Of a stretch of DNA of 64,000 bases, positions 55,251 to 62,446 are shown piece after piece. The position numbers and the translations under genes were made by a program. The notes under the pieces were generated by a model. It was not told where the DNA came from. It worked only from the letters and a program-made list of their open reading frames with translations, and did no database searches. The first letter of the stretch is position 1; every line of letters begins with the position of its first letter. This DNA is from Paenibacillus tyrphae (GTDB lineage: Bacteria; Bacillota; Bacilli; Paenibacillales; NBRC-103111): assembly GCF_027925525.1 (NCBI RefSeq), contig NZ_BSDJ01000008.1, positions 186,001 to 250,000 of the forward strand, given 5' to 3'.

Positions 55251-56408
55251 TTATTTATGAGACCAGCTGTACAGATAGTTTTTGTCTTCGAAGGTGTGGG
55301 CCGCTTTGACGACCTTGAGCGGACGGAACGTGTCCACCATAACCGCCAATTCTTTTGTTTCTTTTTTGCCTAGACTCGCTTCGATCGTGCCGGGATGAGG
55401 TCCGTGAGGAATACCTGACGGATGAAGCGTAATGGACCCTTCTTCGATACCCCGGCGGCTCATGAAATTGCCCTCGACGTAGTAGAGCACCTCGTCGCTG
55501 TCCACGTTGCTGTGGAAATAAGGCGTAGGCACGGCTTCCGGATGATAATCGTATAGTCTCGGGACGAAGGAGCAGACGACGAACTGATGCCCTTCGAATG
55601 TCTGGTGGATCGGGGGCGGCATATGAATGCGTCCGGTGATCGGTTCGAAATCCGCAATGTTGAAAATATACGGATACAGATAACCGTCCCAGCCGACAAC
55701 GTCTAGCGGATGATGGCTGTAAATATGCGAATGCAGCGCGCCTCTCGTCTTGGACCGCACCTCGAACTCCCCGAGCTCCGTGTGCGTCTCCAGCGTCTCC
55801 GGCAGCCGGATATCCCTTTCGCAAAAAGGGCTGTGCTCCAGCAGTTGACCGTGCTCGTTACGGTAACGCTTCGGTGTGCTGATCCAGCTGTTCGTTTCCA
55901 CGACCAAAAATTTGGTGTCATCCCCATCCGGCACGATCCGGTAAATGGTACCGATCGGAATGACGATATAATCGCCCGGACGGTAACGCAGCGTACCGAA
56001 CATCGACTCGACCTTGCCTGTTCCGTAATGCACGAACAGAAGCTCGTCGCCGTCGCCGTTGCGGTAATAATAATTCATCGGTTCCGTAGGGCTCGAAACG
56101 GCAAGCAGGATATCGTCATTACCGAGAACGTACGTTCTTCCCAGGACGCCATCACCTTGCTTCGGGGCCGCCCCCGTCTGAAAATGGCGGTATCCGAGCA
56201 CGCTGTCGTCCTCGTACTCTATGCTGCACGCACCGAGGTATTCGGCTTTGACGATTTCCGTCGGCGCCCCGTGATGGTAAAGGATCGATTGAATGCCGGA
56301 GAAGCCTTTCGTACCCATCACTTGCTCGCGAAACAACGAACCGTCTTCTTTTCTGAACTGCACGTGTCTTTTATTGGGAATTTGCCCCATCCGATGGTAG
56401 AACGGCAT
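55251..56408 (-). CDS. hmgA: Homogentisate 1,2-dioxygenase
   Basis: 385 residues, AGGAGGTC before ATG 56408. Two cupin domains; the iron site region appears in HSHIYSHHPLDVVGWDGYLYPYIFNIADFEPITG, with HMPPPIHQTFEG and HPSGIPHGPHPG also typical. It opens the ring of homogentisate to maleylacetoacetate. It sits between fahA and the yerC-like gene. Confidence 0.93.
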   Translation of the reverse strand: MPFYHRMGQIPNKRHVQFRKEDGSLFREQVMGTKGFSGIQSILYHHGAPTEIVKAEYLGACSIEYEDDSVLGYRHFQTGAAPKQGDGVLGRTYVLGNDDILLAVSSPTEPMNYYYRNGDGDELLFVHYGTGKVESMFGTLRYRPGDYIVIPIGTIYRIVPDGDDTKFLVVETNSWISTPKRYRNEHGQLLEHSPFCERDIRLPETLETHTELGEFEVRSKTRGALHSHIYSHHPLDVVGWDGYLYPYIFNIADFEPITGRIHMPPPIHQTFEGHQFVVCSFVPRLYDYHPEAVPTPYFHSNVDSDEVLYYVEGNFMSRRGIEEGSITLHPSGIPHGPHPGTIEASLGKKETKELAVMVDTFRPLKVVKAAHTFEDKNYLYSWSHK

Positions 56409-56426
56409 CTTGTACGACCTCCTTGG

Positions 56427-57704
56427 TTAAGTTGCGCTTGCTTCTTTCAACGAAGGCAGAACCCGGCCCGTCACCTCGCCAAACCCGATGCGGTACCCGT
56501 CGCCTTGTGCATATCCGGTCATGGTCAGCCGGTCGCCGTCTTCCAGCCAGACCCGCTTGACGCCATCGCCTAACTCAAGAGGCTCCGCTCCGCGCCAGGC
56601 CAATTCCAGCATGCATCCGCGGCTTGCCTTGCCCGGTCCGCTGATCGTCCCGGAGGCCAGCAAATCCCCGGCCCGCAGGTTGCAGCCGCCTACCGTATGG
56701 TGAGCGATTTGCTGCGCCATACTCCAATACAGATATTTGACGTTGCTCTCCGTGATCCGCTCCGCCCGCTCCATATCGTCGCATTGCAGGTGCACCTCAA
56801 GCTTGATATCGAAGGCGTGCGCTCCCTCCTGCTTCAGATAAGGAAGCGGCTCCGGCTCCTGCCCGGTTCCGCGGATGCGGAACGGCTCCAAAGCATCAAG
56901 CGGCACGACCCAAGGCGAAATCGATGTCGCGAAATTTTTCGCGAGAAAAGGTCCGAGTGGCTGGTATTCCCAAGCCTGAATATCCCGGGCGCTCCAATCG
57001 TTGACGAGCACCAGCCCGAAAATATGCTCCTCCGCCCGTTCGACGGGGATGGGCGTACCGAGCGGATTCCCCGCTCCCATAAACCACCCGAGTTCCAGCT
57101 CAAAATCAAGCTGTCGGCTCGGCCCGAATACAGGCGCCGCCGCATCCGGCGGCTTCATCTGCCCTTGCGGGCGGCGTACGTCGGTCCCGCTAAGCACGAT
57201 CGAACTGGCCCGGCCATGGTACCCGACCGGGAGATGATGCCAGTTGGGCATTAAGGCGTTCTCTTTCCCCCGGAACATCGTTCCTACATTGAAGGCATGG
57301 TCCCGCGAAGCGTAAAAATCCGTATAATCGCCAATTTCTACAGGCAGCAGCAGCTCTACATCCTTCTGTGGAAGCAGGGCGGCGGTCCGCAGCCCTGCGT
57401 TGTCCCGCAGCTCCGGCTCGTCGGCTGACAGGAGCCGCTGAATTTCCGCGCGGACCTGCTGCCAGACCGGGCGGCCGAGTGCCATAAACGCGTTCAGCGA
57501 CGCTTGGTCGAATATTCCCTTTCCGGCCGCTTCCGTCCTGCCGAAGCAGTCCGCCTGATCGAGGACGGCAAGATCCAGAACGTACTCCCCGATGGCCACG
57601 CCAATCCGGGGAGTTCCGCCGTTACGGGAACGGAAGACGCCGTAGGGTAGATTTTGGATCGGAAAATGCGATTCCGGCGCAACCTCAACAAATGAGCGCA
57701 GCAT
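56427..57704 (-). CDS. fahA: Fumarylacetoacetase
   Basis: 425 residues, AAAGGAG before ATG 57704. The N-terminal FAA_hydrolase_N domain (LPYGVFRSRNGGTPRIGVAIGEYVLDLA) and the C-terminal FAH domain with YTDFYASRDHAFNVGTMFRG, PVGYHGRASSIVLSGT, LDFELELGWFMGAGNPLG and VLVNDWSARDIQAWEY are all present. It hydrolyses fumarylacetoacetate to fumarate and acetoacetate, the last step. 18 bases before hmgA and 14 after the unknown gene. Confidence 0.94.
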   Translation of the reverse strand: MLRSFVEVAPESHFPIQNLPYGVFRSRNGGTPRIGVAIGEYVLDLAVLDQADCFGRTEAAGKGIFDQASLNAFMALGRPVWQQVRAEIQRLLSADEPELRDNAGLRTAALLPQKDVELLLPVEIGDYTDFYASRDHAFNVGTMFRGKENALMPNWHHLPVGYHGRASSIVLSGTDVRRPQGQMKPPDAAAPVFGPSRQLDFELELGWFMGAGNPLGTPIPVERAEEHIFGLVLVNDWSARDIQAWEYQPLGPFLAKNFATSISPWVVPLDALEPFRIRGTGQEPEPLPYLKQEGAHAFDIKLEVHLQCDDMERAERITESNVKYLYWSMAQQIAHHTVGGCNLRAGDLLASGTISGPGKASRGCMLELAWRGAEPLELGDGVKRVWLEDGDRLTMTGYAQGDGYRIGFGEVTGRVLPSLKEASAT

Positions 57705-57718
57705 TTTAACGGCTCCTT

Positions 57719-58663
57719 TTACTCTATTGATTTTAGCTCCCGCAGCTCGTCGCGAGGCTCGTCGAAGCTACAGCTTCCGTAGGAGCACAGCGCCAGATTG
57801 CGCAGCCTCCGCACCTCATCGGCCGAAACGGTAAGCGTTCTCCAACCTAACGCATTCGGGAGGAAGACGAAGCTGTCGGGGGCCTTCTCTGCCAAAATTT
57901 CGGCGGTTCTGTTGCGGTCCAGCTTGTAGACATGCGCCAGCATCCCCGCGACAAACACGTTTAGGAAGCCGTGCATCTCGGTCTTCACTTCCTCCCGGTA
58001 CATACGAACCGGGTGGTGAAGTCCGGCCGTGAACTTTAGCGCCAATTGGCGGTCCCTGCACCCGACGAGGACGGCGGCCACCTGCTCCGGCGACGGAAAC
58101 GCGTCGGAGGTGACGCCTCCGGTCCGCAGCTTTACACCCGGCTGCATCCCGCCTTGGCTGGCGCAGCACTTCACCGCGTCAAGGCCTTCTTCGATCCTGC
58201 TCTCCCAATCGTCGGTCAAAGGAAACGTCCATTCGAAGAACAGCCGGAGGCCGTGTTCCGATGCACCGGCTGCAATCTCATCCAGTAACCGACGGTCCGC
58301 ACCCGCAGGGGGAAGAGGAAGCTCCAGCACGTCGATGTTCACCGACGAACCGTGCTTCCCCCGGAAAGCCTCCGTTTGCCGCAAAGTATCGTCAAACAGC
58401 CGAAGGCATTCTTCCGCATCCCGGCTGCGGGTTCCAAGAACCGACAGCTGCAGCGGCCGGTCCCCGGAAAACATCGGCATGTACGGAGACAGCTTCTCCA
58501 ATTGCACAGCGGGAATGATGAACCGGCCCAGCATCCATGCGTCCCGTCCGTCCCGGTAAGCCGCGTAATTGCGTATAGCCTGCTCCAAAGGCAGGGCGGC
58601 GGGCGGAAATAACCCGGCATAATCGAGAAGCTGCTCCATCAAAGCTCTGGCGCTGGAAATCAT
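57719..58663 (-). CDS. Unrecognised protein in the tyrosine-degradation operon
   Basis: 314 residues, no signal or membrane segment. The layout of alternating helices and strands (FEWTFPLTDDWESRIEEGLDAVKCC, PGVKLRTGGV, QLALKFTAGLHHPV) suggests an alpha/beta barrel. TAGLHHPVR with two His residues and VKLRTGG could form an active site. It lies between hppD and fahA with short gaps (48 and 14 bases). No maleylacetoacetate isomerase of the MaiA/GST type is in the cluster, so this protein is a candidate for that step or for another accessory function. That is inference from position only. Confidence 0.75.
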   Translation of the reverse strand: MISSARALMEQLLDYAGLFPPAALPLEQAIRNYAAYRDGRDAWMLGRFIIPAVQLEKLSPYMPMFSGDRPLQLSVLGTRSRDAEECLRLFDDTLRQTEAFRGKHGSSVNIDVLELPLPPAGADRRLLDEIAAGASEHGLRLFFEWTFPLTDDWESRIEEGLDAVKCCASQGGMQPGVKLRTGGVTSDAFPSPEQVAAVLVGCRDRQLALKFTAGLHHPVRMYREEVKTEMHGFLNVFVAGMLAHVYKLDRNRTAEILAEKAPDSFVFLPNALGWRTLTVSADEVRRLRNLALCSYGSCSFDEPRDELRELKSIE

Positions 58664-58711
58664 GTGACGATCGCCCGCCTTTCTTTCTAAGCCTGTTGGT
58701 TTGTAAGAAAA

Positions 58712-59827
58712 TTACAAGTTTCCGCGGCGCGCCTGCTCCCTCTCGATCGATTCAAACAGCGCTTTGAAGTTGCCTTCGCCGAACGTGGTCGCCCCTTTGC
58801 GCTGAATGATTTCGAAGAACAGAGTCGGCCGGTCGACGAGCGGCTTCGTAAAGATTTGCAGCAGGTACCCTTCCTCGTCACGGTCGACAAGAATGCGGTA
58901 TTGCTTCAGTTTCTCGATATCTTCGTCGATCTTGCCGACCCGGTCCGCCAGCTCTTCATAATACGTTTCCGGCGTATCCAGGAATTCCACGCCGTTTTCC
59001 TTCAGCACCTTTACGGTCGTGATGATATCGTTGGTCAATAAAGCTGCATGCTGCACCCCAGGGCCGTTGTAAAACTCCAGATACTCTTCGATTTGCGATT
59101 TGCGCTTGCCGGTGGCCGGCTCATTGATCGGCATTTTGATGCGGCCGCCGTTGCAAATGACTTTGGACATCAAAGCCGAATATTCCGTGCTGATATCTTC
59201 ATCATCGTAGTGAATCATTTCCTTGAAGCCCATGACCTTCTCGTAGTAGGACACCCATTCGTTCATTTCCTCGACGTTACCGACGACATGGTCGATCCCG
59301 ATAAGCCCCGCATCCTGATACGGAAACGAGAAGTTGACGGGCTGATATCCCGGCGCGAACAAGCCCTTATAGTTCTTGCGGTCCACGAGGGTATGCACCG
59401 TATCGCCGTAGGTGCCGATGATGGCTTTTTTGTAGGTGCCGTGTTCATCCGTCAGCACCTGCGGTGCCATCACGGGAATCCCGCCTCTGGAAATCGCCTC
59501 CGCGTAAGCCTTTTCAACGTCGTCAACCCGAAACGCGACGTCCTTCGCTCCTTCGCCATGCTTCTTGATAAATTCCGTAACCGGGTGGTCCTCCTGAAGC
59601 GAGCCCGTCACCACAAAGCGGATTTTCCGCTGCTCCAGCACGTAGGATACGCGATCGCGCTGACCGGTTTCCAGCCCGGCGAAGGCGACGATCTTGAACC
59701 CGAAGGCCCGGCTCATATAATAGGCGGCTTGCTTGGCATTGCCAACGTAAAATTCCATATATTCAAAATCCTCGATCGGGAAAAAATCTTGCTGCAGCTC
59801 GCTAACTAAGGTAGTATCCATTTCCAT
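58712..59827 (-). CDS. hppD: 4-hydroxyphenylpyruvate dioxygenase
   Basis: 371 residues, AGGAGG eight bases before ATG 59827. Two vicinal-oxygen-chelate domains; iron ligands fall in IGIDHVVGNV, GPGVQHAALLTNDI and FFEIIQRKGATTFGEGNFKALFESIE. It converts 4-hydroxyphenylpyruvate to homogentisate. First of the genes hppD-unknown-fahA-hmgA-yerC. Confidence 0.96.
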   Translation of the reverse strand: MEMDTTLVSELQQDFFPIEDFEYMEFYVGNAKQAAYYMSRAFGFKIVAFAGLETGQRDRVSYVLEQRKIRFVVTGSLQEDHPVTEFIKKHGEGAKDVAFRVDDVEKAYAEAISRGGIPVMAPQVLTDEHGTYKKAIIGTYGDTVHTLVDRKNYKGLFAPGYQPVNFSFPYQDAGLIGIDHVVGNVEEMNEWVSYYEKVMGFKEMIHYDDEDISTEYSALMSKVICNGGRIKMPINEPATGKRKSQIEEYLEFYNGPGVQHAALLTNDIITTVKVLKENGVEFLDTPETYYEELADRVGKIDEDIEKLKQYRILVDRDEEGYLLQIFTKPLVDRPTLFFEIIQRKGATTFGEGNFKALFESIEREQARRGNL

Positions 59828-59956
59828 TTTTATAACCTCCTAGAATAATATTCCTTATGTTTGATGCTATTATATGGCAAACTTGTGAACTCTTCAAAAA
59901 CGTTCAATGCTGTATGCGCGTGTCAACGCGAAATCGCTTTAGTACGTTAAATGAGG

Positions 59957-60184
59957 TTAGTCGGCTTCGGAGGCGGTGGCTTTCAGAAGCTGGTCCAGCA
60001 GCTCTTCATCATCGTTCAACACGATAATTCGTTGATCCACTTTCACGAAGCGCTCCAAGTAACATTGCCCGCAATTGCCCAAACAGTCTTTCACCACAAT
60101 ATCAACTAAGCCGTCACGCGCGATTTGTTTTAAAGCTTCCGATTTGGTCAGCTCATTCGAGCTGCACAGCTTGACCGTAGCCAT
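59957..60184 (-). CDS. DUF1450 family small Cys protein (YuzB-like)
   Basis: 75 residues. Cys7 and the cluster CLGNCGQC (Cys34, Cys38, Cys41) match DUF1450, small cytosolic proteins of Bacillales that may bind metal or an Fe-S cluster. 54 bases after pdh, 129 before hppD, with intergenic space enough for a promoter between. Function unknown. Confidence 0.8.
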   Translation of the reverse strand: MATVKLCSSNELTKSEALKQIARDGLVDIVVKDCLGNCGQCYLERFVKVDQRIIVLNDDEELLDQLLKATASEAD

Positions 60185-60238
60185 AAGAACAAGCCTCCCG
60201 GAAAATCGTAATTAGGTCTCCGTGCTTCCTACCTCCGG

Positions 60239-61399
60239 TTAGTGGCGGATTTGCCATTTGGCGCGCTTTCTGGGGGAGAAGAAGCTATTTCTTCCTTTTC
60301 TGGATTGAATTCTCTGCTCGCAGATCAGATTCGCCGCCTCGACCGTCGTGATATTTTTTTCCTTGGCTTCCGAGAATACGCGGAGCAGCGACTGATAGAT
60401 CGCTTTCGTTTTCGCCAATACTCTGTCTTTGTTCGGTCCGTACAGCTCATCCGATACTTGCATGATGCCGCCGCTGTTGACCACGTAATCGGGTGCGTAA
60501 AGGATGCCTTTTCGTTTTAGCTCAAGGGCATGGTTCTCATGAAGCAGCTGATTATTCGCCGCACCTGCGATCGCTTGGACCTTGAGTTGCCCGATCGTTT
60601 GATCGTTGATAATGCCGCCGACGGCGCACGGAACGAAGAAGTCGGCCTCTACGCCGTAAATCTCTTCTCCTTTCACGGCGGTCGCGGTTCTGCCAAGCTT
60701 ACAGGCTCTTTCCACAACTTGGTCTACCGCGGTTGGATCCACATCGGTCACATAGAGATCGGCGCCTTCCTGCAGCAAATGCTCGGCGACTTTAAAGCCG
60801 ACCTTCCCCAAGCCTTGAATCGCAAACCGCTTGCCGCTTAAATCCTCATGCCCCCATAACGTTCGGGCTACGGCTTTCATGCTGTACAGAACGCCCAAAG
60901 CCGTCGGAATCGACGTTTCTCCCCCGCCGCCATATTCCTCGGGCAGCCCGGCGATACAATTCGTCTCCTTGCAGGCATGGACGAAATCGTCCAGCACCGT
61001 GCCCATATCCGTCCCGGTATAAAATCTCCCGTTCAACGAATCGATAAATTGTCCGTAAGCCCGGAACAATTCCGGGGTTTTATCCTTGGCCGGGTCTCCG
61101 ATGATGACCGCTTTTCCCCCGCCGAAGTCCACATCAGCCGCCGCGCATTTGTAGGTCATCGACTTCGATAAACGCAGTACGTCCTCCAGCGCTTCCTCGA
61201 CGGTAGCATATGGCCTCATCCGCGTTCCTCCCAAAGCCGGGCCGAGCGTCGTATCGTGGATGGCGATAATCGCTTTCAAGCCCGTGGCGGGGTCGTTGCA
61301 AAACAGCACCTGCTCATGCTCCTGCATTTTCTCGAACAAGTCGGTCATACGCGATGACTCCGACGGTTTGATCTCTGATAATAACGCTGCATTGTTCAT
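60239..61399 (-). CDS. pdh: Phenylalanine dehydrogenase
   Basis: 386 residues from ATG 61399, eight bases after CAGGAGG. The Glu/Leu/Phe/Val dehydrogenase family is clear from [36 protein letters not shown] with the catalytic Lys, and the Rossmann [14 protein letters not shown]. The text follows the Lysinibacillus sphaericus phenylalanine dehydrogenase closely, down to the C-terminal [12 protein letters not shown]. It deaminates phenylalanine (and tyrosine) to the 2-oxo acid with NAD+, feeding HppD in the tyrosine case. Monocistronic or leading the DUF1450 gene. Confidence 0.9.
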   Translation of the reverse strand: MNNAALLSEIKPSESSRMTDLFEKMQEHEQVLFCNDPATGLKAIIAIHDTTLGPALGGTRMRPYATVEEALEDVLRLSKSMTYKCAAADVDFGGGKAVIIGDPAKDKTPELFRAYGQFIDSLNGRFYTGTDMGTVLDDFVHACKETNCIAGLPEEYGGGGETSIPTALGVLYSMKAVARTLWGHEDLSGKRFAIQGLGKVGFKVAEHLLQEGADLYVTDVDPTAVDQVVERACKLGRTATAVKGEEIYGVEADFFVPCAVGGIINDQTIGQLKVQAIAGAANNQLLHENHALELKRKGILYAPDYVVNSGGIMQVSDELYGPNKDRVLAKTKAIYQSLLRVFSEAKEKNITTVEAANLICEQRIQSRKGRNSFFSPRKRAKWQIRH

Positions 61400-61718
61400 C
61401 TCTATTCCTCCTGAAACCATTCTCTACTCTCTCTCAAAAGTAAACGTTTTCAAAACTGCATGGCGCGACGCTGCATTTCGAAGCAATAAACTATGCTTTC
61501 ATCTTATGTGGAACACTCCTTTATGGTTTGGATAAAACAAACTATGGTTCCTTTTTGTAACAGTTCAAATACTAAACTACCTCCATGATTCGCGCAAACA
61601 TCCCTTTTAACGCGCGTGTTCTTTGATGTTTCAGCACTTTTGTGCGTTGAATAAGGTTAGCGTTCATGAGAGGTATTCTACCAACTATACTAACTTTTAT
61701 AAAAATATTTGTAATATA

Positions 61719-61747
61719 TTGACTATTCATATATTATTCGGTATATT
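61719..61747 (+). promoter_or_regulatory. Promoter of the lanthipeptide locus
   Basis: TTGACT at 61719-61724, 17 bases, TATATT at 61742-61747, in AT-rich DNA; leader of about 135 bases. The remainder of the 61400-61887 gap shows no gene; GCGGCA...GGCGAAAGCG at 61811-61838 is inverted at 62099-62117. Confidence 0.75.
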
Positions 61748-61887
61748 ATAGTCGAATATGGATTTGAAAGAATATTTTGTAATTTTACTCTTCCGTATTC
61801 ACGTTTCTGTGCGGCAAGGCCAGGCGAAGGCGAAAGCGATTTCAATCGGTTTGAAAATTTTTTTACATTTGAAGGGAGAAGATACTT

Positions 61888-62082
61888 ATGGCAAACAACA
61901 ATTTCGATCTGGATGTCCAAGTGAAATCGGTTAATTCGGTAAACGCGAATTTTGGGCTTTACACGTCTCAATGCTATAGTTCTCAATGCTATTCTTCCAA
62001 ATGTTATTCCGATTCTTGCTATTCCTCCGACTGCTATACCGGCAGACATATGTGCGGCTACACGCACGGCTACAGCTGCTAA
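61888..62082 (+). CDS. Class I lanthipeptide precursor 1 (Tyr pentad core)
   Basis: 64 residues, AGGGAG upstream of ATG 61888. The leader holds FDLDVQV (residues 6-12), equivalent to the FNLD box recognised by LanB/LanC. From residue 25 the core has Cys at 29, 34, 39, 44, 49, 56 and 64. Residues 30-49 are four Y-S-(S/D)-x-C pentads in register with the YTSQC at 25-29, giving five in a row, then a C-terminal YTGRHMCGYTHGYSC-type tail. Every pentad offers a Ser/Thr three residues before Cys. A 206-codon antisense frame here is a by-product of the repeats. Confidence 0.9.
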   Translation: MANNNFDLDVQVKSVNSVNANFGLYTSQCYSSQCYSSKCYSDSCYSSDCYTGRHMCGYTHGYSC

Positions 62083-62163
62083 TTTCGTCCATTTCTTTCG
62101 CTTTCGCCGGCTGCCGCAACAATCTTCGGAGACATGTTCTCCGCTTGAAGGGAGAAAATCTGT

Positions 62164-62355
62164 ATGGCAAACAACGTTTTCGACCTGGATGTTGAAGTGA
62201 AATCGGTAAATTCGGTCAACCAAAACATCGGCCTCTTCACGTCTACTTGCTTTAGTTCTCAATGCTTCTCTTCCAAATGCTTCACGGATACTTGCTTCAG
62301 CTCGAACTGCTTTACCGGCAGACATCAGTGCGGCTACACCCACGGCAGCTGCTAA
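62164..62355 (+). CDS. Class I lanthipeptide precursor 2 (Phe pentad core)
   Basis: 63 residues, with the same GAAGGGAGAA upstream as precursor 1. Leader FDLDVEV at 6-12. Core Cys at 29, 34, 39, 44, 49, 56 and 63. The five pentads are FTSTC, FSSQC, FSSKC, FTDTC and FSSNC: the aromatic residue is always Phe, whereas it is always Tyr in precursor 1. The tail FTGRHQCGYTHGSC is shared. Clearly a tandem duplicate that has diverged mainly at the aromatic position, so a two-component lanthipeptide or a small family of variants is possible. Confidence 0.9.
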   Translation: MANNVFDLDVEVKSVNSVNQNIGLFTSTCFSSQCFSSKCFTDTCFSSNCFTGRHQCGYTHGSC

Positions 62356-62378
62356 ACTTTCGCGTGTTCCTACTGCCT

Positions 62379-62410
62379 ACTTCGGAGGAACGTTCGCGTT
62401 CTTCCGAAGT
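62379..62410 (+). terminator. Attenuator-like hairpin between precursor 2 and lanB
   Basis: ACTTCGGAGGAACG and CGTTCTTCCGAAGT form 14 pairs (one wobble) closed by a TTCG tetraloop. No T-run follows, so it may slow read-through or protect the precursor mRNA. A smaller CGGAGA/TCTCCG hairpin lies between the two precursor genes. Confidence 0.6.
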
Positions 62411-62446
62411 ATCTCTTACGACTCGACTAACGGAAGGTGAGACGAC

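Noticed and set aside
61463-61485. TGGCGCG...TGCAT resembling a sigma-54 promoter
   Set aside because: The spacing between GG and GC is one base short and it would read away from pdh with no gene following closely.
61723-62343. 206-codon minus-strand ORF covering both lanthipeptide precursors
   Set aside because: It is the antisense of the repetitive Cys codons, has no ribosome site, and the plus-strand frames have leader boxes and good ribosome sites.
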